From: an uncultured Bacteroidota bacterium
GTDB taxonomy: Bacteria; Bacteroidota; Bacteroidia; Chitinophagales; Chitinophagaceae
Direction: 5' to 3'
Assembly: GCA_903929195.1 (NCBI GenBank)
Contig: CAIYTT010000175.1
Span: 1 to 58,587, forward strand
DNA: 58,587 nt
Part shown: positions 9,792 through 17,037 of the stretch, piece by piece
Layout of the letters: each line of letters opens with the position of its first letter
Numbering within the stretch: position 1 is the first letter of the stretch
Translations under genes and position numbers: made by a program
The notes under the pieces: model-generated
Told to the model about the DNA's origin: nothing
Databases searched by the model: none
Seen by the model: only the letters and a program-made list of their open reading frames with translations

Positions 9792-10475
9792 TTATATATT
9801 AGAGAACGATGAAAATTTCAGAAACTGTTTAGAAGTTAGTTTTATTGGCTTATCGCTTTCTTTTATTACAACTTTATCATCTTCAATATTTTTAGTAATT
9901 AGTGTATTTGCACCTACAAAAACATTATTGCCTATATTTATACTATGCCCCAAAGTACTGTTTATTGCAAAAAAACAATGGTTGCCTATACCTACATTAC
10001 CTGAAATATTTGTGCCGGATGTAAGCCAATTATGATTGCCAATAGTGCTATGATGCCCAATAATTACACCACTCCATACAAAAACATCATCGCCAAGTTT
10101 TACTCTAGGGTGAATGCATACATTATTCATAATAAAGCAATTTTTACCATATACTAAATCGCTCGGCACACCCGAATTTGGGTGTATATAAGAGATGAGT
10201 TCGTATCCTTTTGCTTCGGCTTCTTTCATTTTTTTAGCCCTTACATTATTTAAATCATGGTAACCAACAGCAATAAACAGTGAATATTTTTCAGGAGGAA
10301 ACTGTTTTTCAATATCATCAAATGCAATTACGGGTAAGCCATTAAATTCTTTATCTGTAATGTATTCATTATCTACTGTAAAACCAATTACTTTCCAATT
10401 ACTTTCAAATCTCATGTAATGTTGTATAACATCAGCAATTTTGCCTACCCCAAAAATAATTATATCTTTATTCAT
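9792..10475 (-). CDS. PglD/NeuD-family sugar O/N-acyltransferase (left-handed beta-helix)
   Basis: A 227-residue protein with the two-part PglD layout: an N-terminal Rossmann-like substrate domain (IFGVGKIADVIQHYM) and a C-terminal hexapeptide-repeat helix (GKNCFIMNNVCIHPRVKLGDD ... IGNHCFFAINSTLG). The His in GHHSTIG matches the catalytic base of the family. PglD and relatives acetylate the 4-amino group of UDP-4-amino-4,6-dideoxy sugars. Here it is one base from the adenylation gene and in the same run as a DegT aminotransferase that could supply such an amino sugar. Whether it uses acetyl-CoA or the neighbouring acyl-ACP is open. Confidence 0.85.
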   Translation of the reverse strand: MNKDIIIFGVGKIADVIQHYMRFESNWKVIGFTVDNEYITDKEFNGLPVIAFDDIEKQFPPEKYSLFIAVGYHDLNNVRAKKMKEAEAKGYELISYIHPNSGVPSDLVYGKNCFIMNNVCIHPRVKLGDDVFVWSGVIIGHHSTIGNHNWLTSGTNISGNVGIGNHCFFAINSTLGHSINIGNNVFVGANTLITKNIEDDKVVIKESDKPIKLTSKQFLKFSSFSNI

Positions 10476-10476
10476 A

Positions 10477-12012
10477 TTATTGTTTTATTTCTTTAATTGC
10501 AACTTTATCAATTTTTCCGTTTTTATTTTTAGGTAATTCTTTTAATATATTTATTTTTCTTGGCAACATATAATCCGGAACAAGCTGTTTTAAGTCATTC
10601 ATAACATCGCTCTTATCTATTTCTATATTTGTAGATACATAAGCAATTATTTGCCCAAATGAATCGTTTATGCGGTCGTATATTACCGCACATTCATTAA
10701 TATAATGCAATGTATTAAGCATCGATTCAATTTCTTCCAGCTCAATGCGGTAACCCATGTGCTTAATTTGATTATCGGCTCTGCCTTTAAAATGTAATCT
10801 ACCTGCATCATCAATTTTAACCAAATCTCCACATTTGTATATTATTTCATTGTATTTATTGTTATAAGGGTTTTGTATAAACGATTTTTCCGTTCTTTCT
10901 ATATCATTATAATACCCGGCACACACATTAGGGCCTTTTAAGCACAATTCCCCTAATTTCCCGCTTTCGTCGGTATCCAATAAAACATAATCAAAATTAG
11001 GAGCTAAATAACCAAGTGTTGCTAAATTATTCATATCCTCAAAATCATTGTCTGATATTAAATGAGACGAACAAATACAGGTGCATTCTGTAGGGCCATA
11101 CACATTATAGAGTTGTGCTTGCTGCCCGTACATTCCATATAATGTTTTTAATTTCAATTTAGGAAAACCTTCACCACCAAAGATAAACCGCTTCATTTTA
11201 GGTAGGCTGTCGCTTTTAAGTGCTTTGGTAGTAAGCAGATAAACTAATAAAGAGGGTACGGAAAACCACGATGTACATTGAGCATTTGCTACGGCTTTTA
11301 CTAAAAGCCAAGGGTCGTGAGTAACATCGTTAGTTAAAGGAACTAATACTGCACCTGAAAATAATGTTACATAAAAATCAAAAACTGAATTATCAAAATA
11401 AATAGGATTGGCATTTGTGCAAACATCATCAACTGTAATATTATAGGTAGTTTGACCCCACTTTATGAAATTTATAATATTTGCATGTGTAATTACAGCC
11501 CCTTTGGGGAAGCCGGTAGAACCAGATGTAAACATAATATATGCAGCATCGGCGCCGGTAATAGTTTGGGTATAATTAGGTAGTTCGCAGCTATAGTTAT
11601 CTATTTTTTCATTAAAGCCTTCATATAGTTTTATTGCACTTATACTCAATGCAGCTATTTCAGTTTGCATCTCAAATTCTATATCATATAATAATAGTTT
11701 TGGTTCACAACGCTCAATTATTTTTTTTATTCTTTGATAGGGAGAGGTTAAATCTAGATTTGTATATATAATTCCTGTTTTTAATGCAGCAAGCATACAA
11801 GAATATGCTATAGGCGATTTATTATTAAAAATACCAATTACATCCCCTTTTTTTAGTCCTATAGATAAAAAATAATGAGCTATTTTATTTGATATTATTT
11901 CTAATTGGGAATAAAGAATTTCTTTGCCATCGGGGTATTTTAAGGCTACTCTATCAAAATTATCTTTTGATACTTTTTCAAAAAAAAAACCTATATTATA
12001 TATATAATCCAT
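10477..12012 (-). CDS. Amino-acid adenylation / acyl-ACP ligase (DltA-like AMP-binding enzyme)
   Basis: A 511-residue stand-alone adenylation enzyme. Core motifs in order: A3 MFTSGSTGFPKG (about 158-169), A4 YFDNSVFDFY with the Asp that in NRPS/DltA enzymes anchors an alpha-amino group, A5 NVYGPTECT, A7 YKCGDLV, A8 GRADNQIKHMGYRIE and A10 NKNGKIDK with the catalytic Lys. It should activate a carboxylic, probably amino, acid with ATP and load it onto the phosphopantetheine of the ACP encoded two genes upstream (12771-12998). There is no condensation or carrier domain in the same chain. The exact substrate needs a specificity-pocket comparison. Confidence 0.88.
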   Translation of the reverse strand: MDYIYNIGFFFEKVSKDNFDRVALKYPDGKEILYSQLEIISNKIAHYFLSIGLKKGDVIGIFNNKSPIAYSCMLAALKTGIIYTNLDLTSPYQRIKKIIERCEPKLLLYDIEFEMQTEIAALSISAIKLYEGFNEKIDNYSCELPNYTQTITGADAAYIMFTSGSTGFPKGAVITHANIINFIKWGQTTYNITVDDVCTNANPIYFDNSVFDFYVTLFSGAVLVPLTNDVTHDPWLLVKAVANAQCTSWFSVPSLLVYLLTTKALKSDSLPKMKRFIFGGEGFPKLKLKTLYGMYGQQAQLYNVYGPTECTCICSSHLISDNDFEDMNNLATLGYLAPNFDYVLLDTDESGKLGELCLKGPNVCAGYYNDIERTEKSFIQNPYNNKYNEIIYKCGDLVKIDDAGRLHFKGRADNQIKHMGYRIELEEIESMLNTLHYINECAVIYDRINDSFGQIIAYVSTNIEIDKSDVMNDLKQLVPDYMLPRKINILKELPKNKNGKIDKVAIKEIKQ

Positions 12013-12024
12013 TACAATATCTAT

Positions 12025-12774
12025 TTAAAGTTTAAGTCCGCCATCTAAATTTAATATCGTACCATTATAGAAATCATTTTCAACTATAAAAATTACAGAT
12101 TGTAATAACTCCTCCGTTTTTCCCATTCTACCCAATGGGGTATTGTTTTTATATTCCTTAATTTTCAATTCGGTAAGTGCTGCATGTGTAGAAGGCGTAT
12201 CAAAAAAGCCGGGTGCTATAGCTACACAACGTATGCCAAACATACCTAATTCCTTACTCCATGTAATAGTTAATGCGTTTAATGCAGCTTTTGTTGCCGA
12301 ATAAGCAGATTGACCTGCATTACCATAAGATGATATAGAGCTAATATTTATTATAACACCTTTGCTTCTAGTCTTTACCATTTTTGCAGCAATATTTACG
12401 GTTACATAAAATACTGCATTCAGATTTATATCAATTGTTTTTTGCCAATTCTCAAGGCTATGTCTGGCATCATCTCTTTTTAATATATTTACTAATGGTT
12501 CGCTGTGTATGATACCTGCGTTATTTATAAGTACGTTTAGTTTTCCGTATTCTTTAAAAATAAGGTCTGTTACTGTCTCAACAGCATCAAAGTTCGTTAA
12601 GTCAGCTTCAATACAATGAATATCCGGAAAATCCTTACTTAACTCCGCAAGTAATTCTTTGTTGCGGTCTATAACTATAACTTTAAGTGCCTTATCAACC
12701 AAATTAATAGCCAATGTTTTACCTAAACCACTGGCACCACCTGTTATTAATATGCGACTTTCATTTAATTTCAT
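12025..12774 (-). CDS. Short-chain dehydrogenase/reductase (FabG-like)
   Basis: A 249-residue classical SDR. GGASGLGKT binds NAD(P), NNAG sits in the core, and the catalytic set is Ser in INISSISS and the YSATK Tyr/Lys pair; the C-terminus ends in LNLDGG as in FabG. It overlaps the upstream ACP gene by four bases (ATGA), which implies translational coupling. It could reduce a 3-oxoacyl group held on that ACP, by analogy with VioR in the Pseudomonas syringae viosamine island, or a keto-sugar. The ACP coupling favours the first; this is inference. Confidence 0.85.
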   Translation of the reverse strand: MKLNESRILITGGASGLGKTLAINLVDKALKVIVIDRNKELLAELSKDFPDIHCIEADLTNFDAVETVTDLIFKEYGKLNVLINNAGIIHSEPLVNILKRDDARHSLENWQKTIDINLNAVFYVTVNIAAKMVKTRSKGVIINISSISSYGNAGQSAYSATKAALNALTITWSKELGMFGIRCVAIAPGFFDTPSTHAALTELKIKEYKNNTPLGRMGKTEELLQSVIFIVENDFYNGTILNLDGGLKL

Positions 12775-12998
12775 ACTTCTATACCTTTATCATGCAATAT
12801 TTTTTTTATATCGCCAATTGTTTGCATCAACATTATATCATCGCCTGAAAACTCTATTTCAAAATTTTCTTCTACTCTGGTAATAAAGAGCATGTGTGCC
12901 ATAGAATCCCACTCTTCTAGCGTGTTCAGAACAACATTATCTTTTTGTTCTGCTTCTTTTAACGAAAAGGAATCTTTAATTATTTCTGCTAATTTCAT
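12771..12998 (-). CDS. Acyl carrier protein
   Basis: A 75-residue protein with the carrier-protein fold: helix I MKLAEIIKDSF, then EEWDSMAHM with the phosphopantetheine-attachment Ser at residue 32, then acidic helix II/III (RVEENFEIEFSGDD). The motif is DSM where fatty-acid ACP has DSL. It lies between WbqC and the SDR and is translationally coupled to the SDR. It is probably the dedicated carrier for the acyl or aminoacyl group that decorates the glycan, not the housekeeping AcpP, because its neighbours are not fatty-acid genes. Confidence 0.85.
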   Translation of the reverse strand: MKLAEIIKDSFSLKEAEQKDNVVLNTLEEWDSMAHMLFITRVEENFEIEFSGDDIMLMQTIGDIKKILHDKGIEV

Positions 12999-13005
12999 AT
13001 TATAT

Positions 13006-13710
13006 TTATTCTAAATGGTATGCCGGCAATATTTTATTAATAATTGTATTTTTATCATTAAACATTAGTATGTCTATAATTGACAACCAAGGTACGAATT
13101 CATTTTTAAACTGCAAGTATTCATATTTTTCAGGTATAAGAAAGTCAAGATTAATTCCGTAATTTTTATAATATTCTTTGGTATAAATTGCTTTTCCGCC
13201 CGATGCATTTATGTAATGTTCTATACCCTCTAAACGACAAATATCAATTAACCTATCAGCTTTTTTAAGTTCTTGGTTGGTATAATGTTCTGAACTTACC
13301 TTGAAATTTCTCTTTAATTCTAAGTATTCTGCAATTAATAAAATACTCTTAATTGCCAATTCAGATATAGTTGCATTTTCTTTTATTTCTAAAATATGCT
13401 GTATTATTTGAAAAACGGTATTGAATTGCGGGGCTTTTTTATAAGCTGATTGTATTGTGTCTAGTAATTTTTTTATATCTTTTGTATTGTTTAAAACTTC
13501 AATATCTTTAATTAATTTATTTTGACTTGCATCTAAGCAGGGTATTGTAAACAAGTGGTCTTTTCCATTAATTAAAATTCTGTTTCTATTAATCCACCCT
13601 CTATTAATAAAACTTACATCGTCGTAAAATACAAATACATCTGAAGCGTATATTAATTGAAAATAGCCTATGTACGGAAATACATAAGGTTGCATAATAG
13701 AAATTGACAT
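13006..13710 (-). CDS. WbqC family protein
   Basis: A 234-residue protein that opens with SISIMQPYVFPYIGYFQLI, then FYDDVSFINRGWINRNRI, the signature of the WbqC family found in O-antigen and glycan loci of many bacteria. The biochemical role of the family is not settled to my knowledge. Family members often sit beside DegT aminotransferases and modified amino sugars, as here (two bases from the DegT gene and seven from the ACP gene). That context suggests a part in amino-sugar acylation. An alternative start is Met6. Confidence 0.85.
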   Translation of the reverse strand: MSISIMQPYVFPYIGYFQLIYASDVFVFYDDVSFINRGWINRNRILINGKDHLFTIPCLDASQNKLIKDIEVLNNTKDIKKLLDTIQSAYKKAPQFNTVFQIIQHILEIKENATISELAIKSILLIAEYLELKRNFKVSSEHYTNQELKKADRLIDICRLEGIEHYINASGGKAIYTKEYYKNYGINLDFLIPEKYEYLQFKNEFVPWLSIIDILMFNDKNTIINKILPAYHLE

Positions 13711-13712
13711 AA

Positions 13713-14792
13713 CTAATTATTTTGACTTCTTAATAATATTCTTGATATAAAATCAATTTCTTCTGTACTAAGCGTATAATACATTGGCAAACACAAAACT
13801 CTTTTACAAAAATCGTTACATATAGGTGTTTCGTAATTTGTTACAAATTCTAAATTAGACAAACTTGGATAAAAATATCTTCGCGGAAAAATCCAATTAT
13901 CATTCAGCTCTTTCATACATTTTAATAATAGAGCTTCTGTTTCAAAAATAATAGGATAATAAGAATAGTTCCATTCCGTAACTTCTAAAATGAATTGTTT
14001 TTTTACATTTAATGTAGCTAATGTTTTATTGTATTGTAAGGCTTGTTGTTTTCTTGATGCTATTATTCTATCAATATATGTTAAGTTTACAAGCCCCATA
14101 GCAGCGTGAAATTCTGAATTTTTACCATTTATACCAACCAATTCAAAAGATTCCGGACCACTATGTCCGAAATTACGCATTTTAGACATAATTCTTATAA
14201 GTTCAGGGTCTTTGCTTATAACTGCCCCGCCCTCTACGGTATGAAAAACTTTTGTAGCATGAAAACTTGTAGTAGAAATATCTCCATATTCAAAGATACT
14301 TCGTCCTTTATATTTTACGCCAAATGCATGTGCAGCATCATAAATAACTTTTAAATTATATTTTTTGGCTATTTCATCTATTAATTCAATATTGCAAGGG
14401 TTACCATAAACATGAGTTGCTAAAATTGCAGATGTTCTGTTGGTAATTCTTTCTTCTATAGATTTCGGGTCAATATTAAGTGTATCCGGGTCAATATCTG
14501 CAAATACAGGTATGCAACCCTCCCAAATAACACTACTGGTAGTTGCAATATAACTAAAAGGAGTTGTAATTATTTCGCCAGTAAGTTTTAGTGCTTTTAT
14601 AGCAATTTGTATGGCAATAGTACCATTTGTTAAGTAAAGTAAATGGTCTAATAGTAAGTAGTCTTTTAGTTTTAATTCAAGTTCATTAACTAATGGGCCA
14701 TTATTAGTCAACCAATTTCTTTCCCAAATCCCTTTAAGGTATTCATTATACTCGCTTATAGGAGGAAGAAATGGTTTTGTTACATTTATCAT
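13713..14792 (-). CDS. DegT/DnrJ/EryC1/StrS sugar aminotransferase (VioA-like)
   Basis: A 359-residue PLP enzyme. TTSFHATKVFHTVEGG carries the PLP Lys, and YDAAHAFGVKYKGRS contains the PLP-pyridine Asp. FHATKVFHTVEGG is the form seen in VioA-like enzymes, which transfer an amino group from glutamate to NDP-4-keto-6-deoxyglucose. It should therefore make an NDP-4-amino-4,6-dideoxyhexose, the best acceptor candidate for the acyl modules downstream. It is the first gene of the modification run after the ABC exporter (57-bp gap). Assignment to VioA itself is by motif only. Confidence 0.87.
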   Translation of the reverse strand: MINVTKPFLPPISEYNEYLKGIWERNWLTNNGPLVNELELKLKDYLLLDHLLYLTNGTIAIQIAIKALKLTGEIITTPFSYIATTSSVIWEGCIPVFADIDPDTLNIDPKSIEERITNRTSAILATHVYGNPCNIELIDEIAKKYNLKVIYDAAHAFGVKYKGRSIFEYGDISTTSFHATKVFHTVEGGAVISKDPELIRIMSKMRNFGHSGPESFELVGINGKNSEFHAAMGLVNLTYIDRIIASRKQQALQYNKTLATLNVKKQFILEVTEWNYSYYPIIFETEALLLKCMKELNDNWIFPRRYFYPSLSNLEFVTNYETPICNDFCKRVLCLPMYYTLSTEEIDFISRILLRSQNN

Positions 14793-14849
14793 ATTTACTT
14801 AATTATGGTACTACTTATATGTGTACTTATATTAAAATGAGTATAATTG

Positions 14850-16109
14850 TTATTTCAATTCAAATTCAAATAGAGTAGGTCTTACCGCACCTTCCCATTT
14901 ACCATACCATGCACTTGTCCTAGGTTCATCTACTACTTCAAAGGTAAGTATGTCTTCCAAATAAAATAAAGCAGAAGAACCTTCTTTTACAATCATCAAT
15001 GTTATTGTATATATATTATCATTCAGAAATTTCCCCGGTATTTTTAATATACCCGTATGCATTCCTTTATCTAATGTTTTCATGCCTGTGCCTACATTAA
15101 AAATACAATTGCCGGCACTTGAGTAAAATAGTAAACTAAGATTAATTATTTGATTTTGAACTGCATTATAAAATTCAAATTTCAAATCAAAGGCTGTAGA
15201 TGTATCTATAATATTTACATCATCTTTAAAATAGGGGATTACTTCTGCCGAAATGATTTTTGCTAATTCATTGCCCGGTGCGTTTTCAAAATCCCATTTT
15301 TGTGAATAACAATTTCTAATTTCCCTACTCATGTAGGTATTAATAACCGATTCGGTAGTACCTATATCTGCTATTTGTCCGGCTTTTAAATACAATGCTG
15401 TTTTACATAGGCTTTGTACTGCTTGCATATTATGGCTTACAAAAATAATTGTACGCCCATGGCTAGCCACATCGCCCATTTTACCAAGACATTTTTTTTG
15501 AAACTCTGCATCGCCCACTGCTAGCACTTCATCTACTATTAATATTTCGGGTTCAAGGTGTGCAGCTACAGCAAATGCAAGACGCACATACATGCCTGAT
15601 GAATATCTTTTTACAGGTGTATTTACATATAAAGCAACGCCCGAGAAATCAACTATTTCATCAAACTTGCGGTCTATTTCCTTTTTTGTCATTCCAAGAA
15701 TAGCACCGTTCATATAAATGTTTTCCTTCCCGGTAAGTTCGGGATGAAATCCGGTTCCTACCTCTAACAAAGATGCTATTCGCCCTCTAACTTTTATAAT
15801 ACCTTCAGTAGGTGAGGTTACTTTAGATAGTATTTTTAGTAGTGTTGATTTACCGGCTCCATTTTTGCCAATAATTCCAAATGTATCACCCTGATTTATA
15901 TTAAAATTAATGTCTTTCAAAGCCCAAGCATAATCACTTGCCTTTTTACTTGTACGGTCGTTTTCAACACCCACTTTTAAAAAAGGGTCTTCTTTGCCTC
16001 TTACTACTGCCCACCACCTTTTAAGGTCGTGGCTAAGCGTACCGGTACCCACCTGCCCTAAACGGTATAATTTTGAAATGTGTTCTACTTTTATAACTTC
16101 CCTGCTCAT
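14850..16109 (-). CDS. wzt: Polysaccharide ABC exporter, ATP-binding subunit with Wzt C-terminal domain
   Basis: A 419-residue protein. The N-terminal ATPase has Walker A GIIGKNGAGKSTLLKIL (about residues 77-93), ABC signature YSSGMYVRLAFA and Walker B EILIVDEVLAVGD. Residues from about 280 on form a beta-sandwich resembling the Wzt carbohydrate-binding domain, which in O9a-type systems recognises the capped end of the glycan. It pairs with the permease that ends ten bases upstream. The product is exported across the inner membrane. Presence of the C-terminal domain predicts a chain-end modification signal. Confidence 0.92.
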   Translation of the reverse strand: MSREVIKVEHISKLYRLGQVGTGTLSHDLKRWWAVVRGKEDPFLKVGVENDRTSKKASDYAWALKDINFNINQGDTFGIIGKNGAGKSTLLKILSKVTSPTEGIIKVRGRIASLLEVGTGFHPELTGKENIYMNGAILGMTKKEIDRKFDEIVDFSGVALYVNTPVKRYSSGMYVRLAFAVAAHLEPEILIVDEVLAVGDAEFQKKCLGKMGDVASHGRTIIFVSHNMQAVQSLCKTALYLKAGQIADIGTTESVINTYMSREIRNCYSQKWDFENAPGNELAKIISAEVIPYFKDDVNIIDTSTAFDLKFEFYNAVQNQIINLSLLFYSSAGNCIFNVGTGMKTLDKGMHTGILKIPGKFLNDNIYTITLMIVKEGSSALFYLEDILTFEVVDEPRTSAWYGKWEGAVRPTLFEFELK

Positions 16110-16118
16110 TTGGTAATT

Positions 16119-16991
16119 TTATACTACATCAATAAAACGTTTCTCAACATTTTTGAAAACAATAATACCAATTATCAACAATAAAAGTGTAAATATTACA
16201 CTATATGATAGCCAAAATAAATTAAACTCACCCCTTCCAAAAAAGGCAAATTTGAAGGCTTCGAATATTGATGTAAGCGGATTTAACAACAAAATATTTT
16301 TATATTTTTCAACCTTAGTATCCGTTAAAGAATAAGCTACCGGTGTGCCATACATTAAAAGTTGAACCCCGAATGTTATTAAAAAGGTTAAATCTCTATA
16401 TTTAGTAGTAAGCGAAGTAATAAGAATACCAAAGCCTAAACCTAAAGTAACCATAATAAGTAATAAAAATGGAGTAATAAGAATATACCAATTAGAAACA
16501 ACCGACTTATCAATTAATGTATAATATAACCAAAAAGCCATGAAAAAAGCGAATTGGATTAAAAATTTTATGAATCCCGAAAAAACTTTTGATAAAGGCA
16601 AAATTAATCTTGGGAAATAGACTTTACCAAATATATTAGCATTATCTGTAAATGTTTTAGATGTAATATTTAAGGTATCTGCGAAGTAGCTCCATAAGGT
16701 AATACTTATCATATAAAATAAAAATGGCGGTACATTACCGGTATCAAAACCTGCCATTTTTGAAAATAATATTACGAAAACAAACGTAGTTAAAATAGGT
16801 TGTATTATAAACCATATGGGTCCTAATATGGTTTGTTTATAAACTGTAATTATATCTTTTTTTACGAATAAAAATAATAAATCACGATATTGCCAAAGCT
16901 CCTTTATATTTAAATCTAATAGCTTATTACTTGGGGTAATATTAGAGTCCCATTTATCATCATTAGAATTTAGTATTTTTTCGTTCGTCAT
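16119..16991 (-). CDS. wzm: Polysaccharide ABC exporter, permease subunit
   Basis: An ABC-2 type permease of 290 residues with six hydrophobic segments and the family's amphipathic N-terminus (LWQYRDLLFLFVKKDIITVYK). GPIWFIIQPILTTFVFVILF is the first membrane span of Wzm/KpsM/TagG proteins. ATG at 16991 is preferred; a TTG two codons earlier is in frame but less likely. It forms the exporter with the downstream ATPase. Confidence 0.9.
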   Translation of the reverse strand: MTNEKILNSNDDKWDSNITPSNKLLDLNIKELWQYRDLLFLFVKKDIITVYKQTILGPIWFIIQPILTTFVFVILFSKMAGFDTGNVPPFLFYMISITLWSYFADTLNITSKTFTDNANIFGKVYFPRLILPLSKVFSGFIKFLIQFAFFMAFWLYYTLIDKSVVSNWYILITPFLLLIMVTLGLGFGILITSLTTKYRDLTFLITFGVQLLMYGTPVAYSLTDTKVEKYKNILLLNPLTSIFEAFKFAFFGRGEFNLFWLSYSVIFTLLLLIIGIIVFKNVEKRFIDVV

Positions 16992-17037
16992 ATTCAATTT
17001 TATAGTATAAAATAAATAATATCTTTATATAAAAGAA

